A DNA stretch of 11,412 nucleotides from assembly GCA_012033095.1 (NCBI GenBank), contig JAAUPO010000026.1, positions 1-11,412 on the forward strand, read 5' to 3'. Below are positions 1 to 5,397 of this stretch, one piece after another. How positions within the stretch are numbered: position 1 is the first letter of the stretch; each line of letters begins with the position of its first letter. Made by a program: the position numbers and the translations under genes. Source of the DNA: Synechococcaceae cyanobacterium RL_1_2 (lineage in GTDB: Bacteria > Cyanobacteriota > Cyanobacteriia > Cyanobacteriales > JAAUPO01). The notes under the pieces were generated by a model. That model was not told the DNA's origin. It saw nothing but the letters and a program-made list of their open reading frames with translations, and searched no databases.

Positions 1-537
1 GCATGGCCTTATCATCACTTGGGATTTCCCGGTAGCATTAGCCTAAAACCATCCACCATGATTTTATACGTGAAGGATTACCTCACTTCTTTGGCGGGCC
101 ATGGGTTTAGGCGTTTCTTTTTTATTAATGGCCATGGAGGGAATGTGGCTACCCTCAAAGCTGCCTTTGCGGAAACCTATGGGAGCCTCAGCGATCGCGA
201 GATAGAAATTCGTTGTGAATTACAAAATTGGTATATGGTGCGAGAAGTGTACCAATTAGCCCAAAAACTTTATGGTGATCAAGAAGGAAGCCATGCCACC
301 CCCTCTGAAGTCGCCCTGACCCAGTACGCCTATCCAGAAGAGATTAAATCCGCACCGTTAGATCCCCATGTGGCTAAAGGGTTTCCCATTTATAGTGCCA
401 AGGATTTTCGCGATAACTATCCCGATGGACGCATGGGTTCTAATCCTGATTTAGCGACCCCTGACCATGGAAAACAATTTTATGAAGCCGCAGTCAAAGC
501 CTTGAGCAAAAACTATGAATATTTTATTGCCTCGTAA
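1..537 (+). CDS. Creatininase-family amidohydrolase, 3' part only
   Basis: The frame is open from the first base of the window (A-W-P-Y-H-H-L-G-F...), so this is the C-terminal 178 residues of a longer protein; the family is usually about 250-270 residues. The TTG at 19 is an internal Leu codon, not a start. Family signatures seen: PYHHLGFPGSISL at fragment residues 3-15, including a His where the family has a metal ligand; INGHGGN at 42-48; and an EGSHATPSE block further on. The family hydrolyses cyclic or linear amides such as creatinine using divalent metals. Cyanobacterial members are mostly uncharacterised, so the substrate here is unknown. No signal peptide can be judged because the N-terminus is missing. 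The next gene on this strand (petG) lies more than 430 bases away, so no operon partner is visible downstream. Confidence 0.85.
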   Translation, partial: AWPYHHLGFPGSISLKPSTMILYVKDYLTSLAGHGFRRFFFINGHGGNVATLKAAFAETYGSLSDREIEIRCELQNWYMVREVYQLAQKLYGDQEGSHATPSEVALTQYAYPEEIKSAPLDPHVAKGFPIYSAKDFRDNYPDGRMGSNPDLATPDHGKQFYEAAVKALSKNYEYFIAS

Positions 538-580
538 CCGGGTTTAAGCCGTGAATCGTTGAGCTAATTATTTATGTAAG

Positions 581-708
581 AGGATGCTTGAACAGCTTCC
601 CTTGCTCCCCACTCTGGGGGAAATCACCTAAATTTGAACTAATGAAGTTTCCACATTTGGGGGATTTAGGGGGCAACTCCACAACAGTGGATACTTTTCA
701 GACATCCT
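581..708 (-). repeat. MITE-like interspersed repeat, copy A (inverted)
   Basis: Read on the minus strand, this matches the repeats at 1472-1603, 7215-7346 and 7347-7448. The ends are imperfect inverted repeats (AGGATGCTTGAACAGC on the left; the right end on the opposite strand reads AGGATGTCTGAAAAGT). The core GCCCCCTAAAT is a block I recognise as common in cyanobacterial interspersed repeats. A 37-base stretch (664-700) is identical, inverted, to 1482-1518 of copy B. No coding capacity, so if it was mobile it needed a transposase from elsewhere. Confidence 0.75.
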
Positions 709-812
709 TTGATTAAAGGGAATTAATTGACTACTAGGACAAAAGTTGCGACCAAAAAACTTTAAATATGTCTGAGAGCTTTACGCGGCAAGGATTTTAA
801 CCGATTTCACCA

Positions 813-846
813 AAGTGCTTGTGTCGCAAGGGCTTAAGGTTTTTTT
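813..846 (+). terminator. Possible intrinsic terminator upstream of petG
   Basis: AAGTGCTTG (813-821) pairs with CAAGGGCTT (827-835) around a 5-base loop, with one mismatch and one G-T pair. Four bases later a run of seven T follows (840-846). No gene on the plus strand ends close by (the creatininase stop is 276 bases upstream), so it could end a long trailer or an unannotated small RNA. Confidence 0.4.
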
Positions 847-862
847 CCTGTAGTTAGGGGAA

Positions 863-898
863 TTAATTAACTTGCTAATTAACTTGCTAATTAACTTG
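863..898 (+). repeat. Three tandem 12-bp units upstream of petG
   Basis: Units at 863-874, 875-886 and 887-898 read TTAATTAACTTG, CTAATTAACTTG and CTAATTAACTTG, so only the first base of unit 1 differs. The array ends 72 bases before the petG start codon, inside its likely promoter region. It could be a repeated protein-binding site or simple slippage. Confidence 0.8.
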
Positions 899-955
899 GG
901 TAGTGGCTAAACTGTCATAGCTTGTTAAAATCAAAATGTAAATTTACTCATTTTT

Positions 956-960
956 AGGAG
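956..960 (+). promoter_or_regulatory. Ribosome binding site of petG, deciding a GTG start
   Basis: AGGAG lies 10 bases before the GTG at 971 and supports that non-ATG start. The whole spacer is AA plus the HIP1 octamer GCGATCGC (963-970). Confidence 0.7.
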
Positions 961-970
961 AAGCGATCGC

Positions 971-1087
971 GTGATTGAACCCTTAGTTTTAGGTCTTGTC
1001 TGTGGCCTAGTGCCCGTAACCCTAGCTGGTCTATTTGTAGCTGCCTACCTGCAATACAAACGGGGCAACAACCTCACCCAAGGTTAA
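971..1087 (+). CDS. petG: Cytochrome b6f complex subunit 5 (PetG)
   Basis: A 38-codon gene starting with GTG and ending with TAA. The product begins [20 protein letters not shown] and ends [17 protein letters not shown]. It has a short acidic N-terminus, one hydrophobic transmembrane helix (about residues 4-27), then the conserved AYLQYKRG motif at the stromal/cytoplasmic end. PetG is an essential small subunit needed for assembly and stability of the thylakoid cytochrome b6f complex, which carries electrons from plastoquinol to plastocyanin or cytochrome c6. The length equals that of known PetG proteins. AGGAG 10 bases upstream supports the GTG start. The gene stands alone, with a strong hairpin terminator about 145 bases downstream, and is flanked on both sides by inverted copies of a MITE-like repeat. 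Confidence 0.95.
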   Translation: MIEPLVLGLVCGLVPVTLAGLFVAAYLQYKRGNNLTQG

Positions 1088-1232
1088 GGTCAATAATATT
1101 TGGTTAATATTTAAAGTGAAAATTACAGGTAAGTTAGATTTTTCCCTTTAAGCATCTCGGAAAATCAACACTTTACTTATCAACTTTAATAAGTTCAAAT
1201 TCATAATTTCCATAATTTCAATTTTCATCAAG

Positions 1233-1290
1233 CAAAATCCCCTGCTTAAATTTAAGTGAATTTAAGTTTTAAGCTGGGGATTTTGTTGTT
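1233..1290 (+). terminator. Strong stem-loop terminator downstream of petG
   Basis: The arms 1233-1250 (CAAAATCCCCTGCTTAAA) and 1268-1285 (TTTAAGCTGGGGATTTTG) pair over 18 positions with one mismatch, around a 17-base loop that can itself form a few A-T pairs. The descending arm ends in TTTTG followed by TTGTT. The structure is near-symmetric and could work in both directions; petG is the only plus-strand gene just upstream. Confidence 0.75.
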
Positions 1291-1307
1291 AGTAAGGATA
1301 AAGTATC

Positions 1308-1315
1308 GCGATCGC
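1308..1315. repeat. HIP1 octamer in the petG-petF intergenic region
   Basis: GCGATCGC, one of at least eleven exact HIP1 palindromes in the window. Others start at 191, 963, 2453, 2768, 4388, 6044, 6775, 7992, 9150 and 11049. This is roughly one per kilobase, a density typical of many cyanobacterial chromosomes and the main base-composition support for the taxonomic assignment. Confidence 0.9.
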
Positions 1316-1471
1316 TCCAAGGATTGTTATCCCAAATTAATTAATTAATTGTAGCTACAGATAAAAATTACCCTAACCCCTTAAATCGGGGGAAGAAGAT
1401 AGGAGCAATAATTAAAATTTGATCTGTATTGATGATTTTTTAAGTTGGTATTACCGATCAATTTGCCCCTC

Positions 1472-1603
1472 AGAGCGTGTTTGAAAAGTATCCACTGTTG
1501 TGGAGTTGCCCCCTAAATTCCCCAATTTGCGGGACTTCATTAGTTAAAATTTAGGTGATTTCCCCCAGAATAGCGAGCAAGGGGGGCTTTTCAAACATAC
1601 TCT
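1472..1603 (+). repeat. MITE-like interspersed repeat, copy B
   Basis: This is the best-preserved copy, 132 bp, between petG and petF. The terminal inverted repeats are AGAGCGTGTTTGAAAAG (from 1472) and the complement of CTTTTCAAACATACTCT (ending at 1603), with 15 of 17 positions matching and 11 consecutive. Internally it carries GCCCCCTAAAT (1508-1518), GGGACTTCATTAGTTAAAA and a C-rich/G-rich pair (CCCCC near 1562, GGGGGG at 1581-1586) able to form a stem. There is no reading frame of note. A and B lie in opposite orientation on either side of petG. Confidence 0.8.
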
Positions 1604-1647
1604 CATACGTTTAATCTTTACCGTTGCCGTTGTTCTAGGCTAAGACA

Positions 1648-1684
1648 AGACCCCTTAAAGTCCTTGTGTAACTTTAAGGGGTCT
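1648..1684 (-). terminator. Terminator hairpin downstream of petF
   Basis: A perfect 14-bp stem: the arms are AGACCCCTTAAAGT (1648-1661) and its exact complement at 1671-1684, with a 9-base loop. It begins 48 bases past the petF stop. In the petF direction the following bases are TTGTCTTAG, a weak T-tract, but the stem is strong. On the plus strand it is followed by a T-run at 1695-1700, so it may be bidirectional. Confidence 0.65.
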
Positions 1685-1732
1685 AGGTTAAAAATTTTTT
1701 GTTAATTGATTGATAATCTCAAACAATATTGC

Positions 1733-2023
1733 TTAGGAAAGCTCGTCTTCTTGGTGGGTAACGATGGTGCAATCAGAAGTAGGATAAGCAACACAGGTTA
1801 GAACGAAACCTTCTGCAATGACATCATCATCAAGGAAAGATTGATCAGATTGATCAACGGTTCCGGAAGTTAGCTTACCAGCACAGGTGGAGCAAGCACC
1901 AGCGCGGCAGGAGTAAGGAAGGTCTAAACCTGCTTCTTCAGCAGCGTCAAGAATGTAGGTATCGCCATCACACTCAATAGTTTGAATGTCGCCTTCAATG
2001 TCTAAAGTAACTTTGTAAGCCAT
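1733..2023 (-). CDS. petF: Plant-type [2Fe-2S] ferredoxin I
   Basis: A 96-residue soluble ferredoxin, close to the usual 97-99. The four iron-sulfur ligands are Cys39, Cys44, Cys47 and Cys77, in the signature [12 protein letters not shown] (39-50) and LTCVAYP (75-81). [11 protein letters not shown] and the acidic C-terminal end (HQEDELS) are typical of the surface that docks to photosystem I and FNR. The protein accepts electrons from photosystem I in the cytoplasm and supplies FNR, nitrite reductase, glutamate synthase, thioredoxin reductase and bilin reductases. Two further cysteines (18 and 85) are present, as in other cyanobacterial PetF. The ATG start has no clear Shine-Dalgarno sequence. 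The gene is single, transcribed away from bvdR, with a plausible sigma-70 promoter about 50-75 bases upstream and a strong hairpin downstream. Low-potential fdxB-type paralogues look different, so the PetF assignment is firm. Confidence 0.96.
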   Translation of the reverse strand: MAYKVTLDIEGDIQTIECDGDTYILDAAEEAGLDLPYSCRAGACSTCAGKLTSGTVDQSDQSFLDDDVIAEGFVLTCVAYPTSDCTIVTHQEDELS

Positions 2024-2072
2024 AGTATTTATGTGGTAAGTACGGTGAACAATTCCGATATTAAGTTAAAAG

Positions 2073-2100
2073 TGTATATTTAGTTAATATCCATTAGCAA
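2073..2100 (-). promoter_or_regulatory. Candidate sigma-70 promoter of petF
   Basis: On the minus strand, TTGCTA (2100-2095) and TATACA (2078-2073) are separated by 16 bases, each matching its -35/-10 consensus at four or five of six positions. Initiation would fall near 2066, giving an untranslated leader of roughly 40-45 bases. The region is AT-rich, so chance matches are possible. Confidence 0.45.
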
Positions 2101-2518
2101 TGAATTTATTAACCAAATAAAATATAATTTTTACTTATTAGCGATCGATCATTCTATTCCTAAGAACTAGGGGTAATCATAATAGTCCTTATGCTTTGTA
2201 TATTCAACCCTTTGATAGTAAGGCGTTTAGTTCCCATCCATAAAAATCTATACTGTAAATAGATTAGCTAGACTTATAGTAATTGTGCTTAAATGGTTTG
2301 GATTTTAACTTTAAAGATGGGAAAAAATTGGATCTAAGCACTGGACTTGAATAACAAGTAAGTCTATGTATTGTTGGGCTTATTCCTAAGTTGTAAGTTC
2401 AATATTTCAAGATTTCAATATTTGATATAACAATCGATGTACAGAAGTTGACGCGATCGCTATAGCCTGATCGATCGCTTTGATTCGGTAACAACTACCG
2501 ACGTTTTAACGGTTTTAA
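2101..2518. other. petF-bvdR divergent intergenic region, nothing firm
   Basis: AT-rich, with no reading frame resembling a gene on either strand. It holds a HIP1 site (2453-2460), a duplicated TTCAATATTT near 2400-2425, and a small AATCTA/TAGATT hairpin around 2247-2267. No tRNA, no known riboswitch and no copy of the repeat family was recognised. Confidence 0.6.
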
Positions 2519-2534
2519 TATAATTTCTTCGAGG
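2519..2534 (+). promoter_or_regulatory. Possible -10 box and ribosome binding site of bvdR
   Basis: TATAAT at 2519-2524 is a perfect -10 hexamer, but I see no convincing -35 at the right spacing, and transcription from it would begin almost at the GAGG (2531-2534). GAGG sits 5 bases before the ATG and is a good reason to choose that start. The -10 may be coincidental. Confidence 0.35.
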
Positions 2535-2539
2535 TTGAT

Positions 2540-3487
2540 ATGGTTGGTGTTGGTATTGTGGGTACTGGGTATGCGGCAACTAAGCGGGCAGAGGCTTTGA
2601 GCTTAGACCCCCGCGCTCAGTTGTTATATGGTGCAGGCCATGATCAAGGGAAAGTCCAACAATTTGCAGAAAATTTTGGGATGGAATCCTTTCCTGCTTG
2701 GCAAAATTTGGTGAGCCATCCCCAAGTGGATCTAGTGGTGATTTGTACCAGCAATGGCACCCACGGCGCGATCGCGGAGACGGCCCTGAACCAAGGAAAA
2801 CATGTGGTGGTGGAATATCCTTTAACCTTGGAGGTGGAACAAGGTCGGCGGTTAGTCCGTTTAGCCCAGGAAAAACAATTACTGCTCCATGTGGAACATA
2901 TCGAATTGTTGGGGGGTTTGCATCAAGCCGTTAAAGCGAATTTGCCTAAGATTGGCCCGGTATTTTACGGACGCTATTTAACCCTCCAGGGTCAAACCGA
3001 TGTCCCCAAAAACTGGAAATACAGTTACGAACAATTTGGTTTTCCGTTTATGGGGGCCCTGGCCAGAACTACTCGGTTTATTGATTTGTTTGGTGAGGTA
3101 CACCAGGTTAAAGCCCAAAACCGTTATTGGGAAAGTGATGATTCTAAATACTTTCGGGCTTTTTTTGCCCAGGCTAATTTAACTTTTGAAGGGGAAATTG
3201 AAATTGAGTTAACCTACGGCAAAGGGGAAGTTTTTCCGAACAATAATCATTTGTTTGAGCTTTATGGGGAACAGGGACAAATTATTTTTGAAGGGCAAAC
3301 GGGTTATTTATTAACATCGGAGGGTAAATGTCCGATCGCGATTCCCCCCCGCCAAGGCTTATTTGCCATGGAAACGGGGTTAGTGTTGGATCATTTGCTT
3401 GAGCAAAAACCGATTTATACTACCTGCGATCGTAGTTTGTATGCCCTAGAAGTCGCCGATCGCTGTCGTCAAGCTGCTGAATCCTAA
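2540..3487 (+). CDS. bvdR: Biliverdin reductase (BvdR)
   Basis: A 315-residue Gfo/Idh/MocA-type oxidoreductase. The N-terminal Rossmann fold starts with GIVGTGYA (5-12) for NAD(P)H. Diagnostic for biliverdin reductase rather than a sugar dehydrogenase is EYPL (92-95), where most of the superfamily has EKP, together with HVEHIELLGG (117-126) and the C-terminal SLYALEVAD. The enzyme reduces the C10 bridge of biliverdin IX-alpha to bilirubin in the cytoplasm. In Synechocystis, loss of BvdR disturbs phycobilisome assembly. The protein is slightly shorter than the Synechocystis 6803 homologue (about 328 residues as I recall), mainly because the N-terminal tail is missing. The start has GAGG 5 bases upstream. 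The gene ends in TAATAA and runs straight into a strong terminator. It converges with chlP, another tetrapyrrole-related gene, but the two are not co-transcribed. Confidence 0.9.
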   Translation: MVGVGIVGTGYAATKRAEALSLDPRAQLLYGAGHDQGKVQQFAENFGMESFPAWQNLVSHPQVDLVVICTSNGTHGAIAETALNQGKHVVVEYPLTLEVEQGRRLVRLAQEKQLLLHVEHIELLGGLHQAVKANLPKIGPVFYGRYLTLQGQTDVPKNWKYSYEQFGFPFMGALARTTRFIDLFGEVHQVKAQNRYWESDDSKYFRAFFAQANLTFEGEIEIELTYGKGEVFPNNNHLFELYGEQGQIIFEGQTGYLLTSEGKCPIAIPPRQGLFAMETGLVLDHLLEQKPIYTTCDRSLYALEVADRCRQAAES

Positions 3488-3488
3488 T

Positions 3489-3536
3489 AAAAAATTCCCC
3501 CCATTGAGAAATAAATCCATGGGAGGAATTTTTTTT
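3489..3536 (+). terminator. Strong intrinsic terminator of bvdR
   Basis: AAAAAATTCCCCCCAT (3489-3504) pairs with ATGGGAGGAATTTTTT (3519-3534), 16 positions with a single mismatch and a 14-base loop, ending in a run of eight T (3529-3536). It starts two bases past the bvdR stop. The A-run on the left arm means it could also work for chlP transcripts coming from the right. Confidence 0.88.
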
Positions 3537-3609
3537 GATTAAATTAAGCTCAATAAGGCTCAACAACAGTCAAACCCTACAACCGATTAAGGTTTACCCA
3601 AGCTCTAAA

Positions 3610-3665
3610 AATCAGATTAACAATAATGTCTGATTCCCCGTAGGGGCCGATGAACGTCGACCCCT
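3610..3665 (-). terminator. Two hairpins downstream of chlP, candidate terminator
   Basis: In chlP's direction the first hairpin is AGGGGTCGA/CCGATGAAC type (arms 3657-3665 and 3642-3650, nine positions with one mismatch, 6-base loop), without a T-tract. The second has perfect 7-bp arms (AATCAGA 3610-3616, TCTGATT 3629-3635, 12-base loop) and on the minus strand is followed by TTTTTAG, so it resembles a weak intrinsic terminator. The first hairpin resembles the GTAGGGGC...GCCCCTAC palindromes scattered through many cyanobacterial genomes. Confidence 0.45.
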
Positions 3666-3696
3666 TAACGTGTTGGGACACTTATGGATTTAAAAC

Positions 3697-4920
3697 CTAG
3701 GGAGCTAAAGCATTACCCCGGAGCAAACTACCGATAGTTTTAGCGGTAATTTTTAATTGGGTAATAGGATTAGCGGGCACTACGGTTTTGTACAGATAAC
3801 TATCAAAGGTGAGCTTTTGCACATCAATGTCAGAACACATTTCCACAAAGGCTTCTCTGGTAGCATCACTGCGGTAGAACACTCTTTGGAGAATGTCTAA
3901 AACCAGATAGGTAGCACCGTAGGTTTTATTCCATTTCTTCATGAAGTTTCTAAGATCTGCTTCAGTGGGAATGGTAGCACCGGCGTTACTGGCTTCCACA
4001 ATACTTTCGGCACACATCCGGCCAGATTTAGCAGCGAAGTAAATACCTTCACCGGAGGATTTAGTCACAGTACCGAGGGCATCTCCCACCAGCACGACCC
4101 GGCCTTTGATGGGACGGGGACGGGGATGTTCAGGGATAGGATGGGCTTCTACTTTGATGATTTCGCCGCCTTCAAGTTTGCGGGCAGCCCGTTCCCGGAT
4201 ACCCCGTTGAAGATCTTTGATTTTCATTTTGTTGACTTTCATGGTGCCCGTACCGACAGCCACGTGGTCATATTTGGGGAATACCCAGGCGTAAAAGTCA
4301 GGGGAAACGTCATCACCAACGTACATTTCCGCTAATTCTTCGTAGTAGTCCATTTTGTCCTTGGGCAGACGAATCCGCTCTTGGAACGCGATCGCGTAGT
4401 TATAGTCCCCAGCGTCAATGGCTTTAGCGATGCGGGAGTTGGCTCCATCGGCACCGATCACTAGATCTACTTTGAGGGTTTTGGCTTCCCCAACGGTTTC
4501 CCCATTGCTATGATCCGCATAATGAAGAACATAGGGATCGGAATCCTTAACGGGAATATCTAGTTTGTGAACCGTACCATTGATCAGATTAGCCCCTAAC
4601 TCAGCGGCCCGATTACGAAGATAGCTATCTAGGACTTCCCGACGGCACATCCCAATATACTCATCATCCTTGAGGGTTTGGCCGATATCTACTTCAATAT
4701 CTGAAGGGGAAATCATTTTCATTCTACGCACGCGGCGATCGATGATTTCTGGGGGTAAATCAAACTCATCCACCATGCAGAGAGGAATGGCTCCACCGCA
4801 AGGTTTAGCGTTGTCTAATTTTCTTTCAAAGATGTAGGTTTCAATACCTGCTTTTGCTAAAGTTTCAGCGGCGGAGGAACCTGCTGGTCCGCCCCCAACT
4901 ACGGCAACCCTTAATACCAA
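3697..4920 (-). CDS. chlP: Geranylgeranyl reductase (ChlP)
   Basis: A 407-residue FAD-dependent reductase, the exact length I expect for cyanobacterial ChlP. The N-terminal dinucleotide fold is VVGGGPAGSSAAE (7-19), followed by KPCGGAIP (39-46), the second FAD motif GADGANSR (156-163) and VLVGDALGTVTKSSGEGI (276-293). The conserved C-terminus is KTIGSLLRGNALAP. It reduces three double bonds of geranylgeranyl to phytyl, on chlorophyllide-linked geranylgeranyl and/or geranylgeranyl diphosphate, supplying phytyl tails for chlorophyll, phylloquinone and tocopherol; it acts at the thylakoid membrane. The start codon is TTG: AGGAG lies 8 bases upstream and VLRVAVVGGG follows directly, with no in-frame ATG nearby. 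An HLR1-like motif about 140 bases upstream suggests RpaB control by light. No sign of truncation or frameshift. Confidence 0.96.
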   Translation of the reverse strand: MVLRVAVVGGGPAGSSAAETLAKAGIETYIFERKLDNAKPCGGAIPLCMVDEFDLPPEIIDRRVRRMKMISPSDIEVDIGQTLKDDEYIGMCRREVLDSYLRNRAAELGANLINGTVHKLDIPVKDSDPYVLHYADHSNGETVGEAKTLKVDLVIGADGANSRIAKAIDAGDYNYAIAFQERIRLPKDKMDYYEELAEMYVGDDVSPDFYAWVFPKYDHVAVGTGTMKVNKMKIKDLQRGIRERAARKLEGGEIIKVEAHPIPEHPRPRPIKGRVVLVGDALGTVTKSSGEGIYFAAKSGRMCAESIVEASNAGATIPTEADLRNFMKKWNKTYGATYLVLDILQRVFYRSDATREAFVEMCSDIDVQKLTFDSYLYKTVVPANPITQLKITAKTIGSLLRGNALAP

Positions 4921-4928
4921 AGTTCTTT

Positions 4929-4933
4929 CTCCT
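4929..4933 (-). promoter_or_regulatory. Ribosome binding site supporting the chlP TTG start
   Basis: AGGAG on the minus strand, 8 bases before TTG at 4920. It decides the start because no in-frame ATG or GTG is positioned so well. Confidence 0.75.
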
Positions 4934-5058
4934 AAATGGCTAGCGACAAAAAATGTTAATAAGGAATAATAACGCCTGAAATCTTATCATGGCTAATTAG
5001 GGGGCCGCAGCGGATCAGACCCGATCGCCCTATTTTGCAACAGACCGTAACATTTCTC

Positions 5059-5076
5059 GTTACAGAATGTTACATT
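5059..5076 (+). promoter_or_regulatory. HLR1-like RpaB binding site upstream of chlP
   Basis: GTTACAGA-AT-GTTACATT matches the published cyanobacterial HLR1 consensus, (G/T)TTACA(T/A)(T/A) twice with a 2-base spacer, at 15 of the 16 specified positions (only G5065 deviates). A third related octamer, GTAACATT, lies just upstream at 5047-5054. HLR1 is bound by the OmpR-type response regulator RpaB, which controls photosystem I, high-light-inducible and pigment genes. The site lies 139 bases upstream of chlP and reads on the strand opposite to it. The intergenic region serves chlP only, since birA ends at 5398 on the same strand. Confidence 0.65.
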
Positions 5077-5221
5077 TCTTTGCTTTGTTCAACGTTTTGC
5101 GAAGGAGTAGTTTTAATCGATCATGGTAACCATTGAGAAAGCTTTATTGTGAACACCTTGATTTCTATTGCATGGGGATCTTGCGAAGCGATCGTTCGGA
5201 TTAGTTAAGAGCTGATTAATT

Positions 5222-5280
5222 AAAGCCCCCCTGCCCCCAATTTTTGGAAAAAATTCCTGAAAAATCATTAAAAGTCCCCA
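5222..5280 (-). repeat. Degenerate relative of the MITE-like repeat
   Basis: On the minus strand this reads GGGGACTTTTAATG, an AT-rich middle with GGAATTTTTTCC, then TTGGGGGCAGGGGGGCTTT. That order (GGGACTT, AT-rich, G-rich, GGGGGGCTTT) follows the 3' half of copies A-D, but with several indels and without a clear terminal inverted repeat. It may be a diverged member or a second related family. Its G-rich strand gives the GGRGAL peptide of the spurious 88-codon frame here. Confidence 0.4.
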
Positions 5281-5397
5281 AACATTCCCAAACATCATGG
5301 TTCCCACAGAATCGAAATTTTTGCGTAAGTCCTGATAAAAAAAGATTAGAAGGGAGTAAATAATAAATAGTGCAGACAATTAATTACAGTTTGGAGG

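Noticed and set aside
863..898. CRISPR array
   Set aside because: The repeats are only 12 bp and directly adjacent, with no spacers and no cas genes.
581..1603. Composite transposon or CRISPR-associated transposon carrying petG
   Set aside because: No transposase or tns/cas gene and no matching target-site duplication was visible; only small non-coding repeats flank petG.
2698..3182. Overlapping plus-strand frames inside bvdR
   Set aside because: They lie within bvdR in another frame, have no domain features, and lack ribosome binding sites.
4126..4335. Plus-strand frame opposite chlP
   Set aside because: It is an antisense shadow of the well-conserved chlP coding sequence.
5047..5076. NtcA binding site (GTA-N8-TAC)
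   Set aside because: The GTAAC repeats here do not give GTA and TAC at an 8-base gap in either direction, and the HLR1 match is much better.
5113..5379. 88-codon minus-strand frame between chlP and birA
   Set aside because: Its middle (FFPKIGGRGAL) is the translation of a repeat-like G-rich stretch, it has no recognisable domain, and it overlaps the HLR1-bearing chlP upstream region. I treat it as non-coding.
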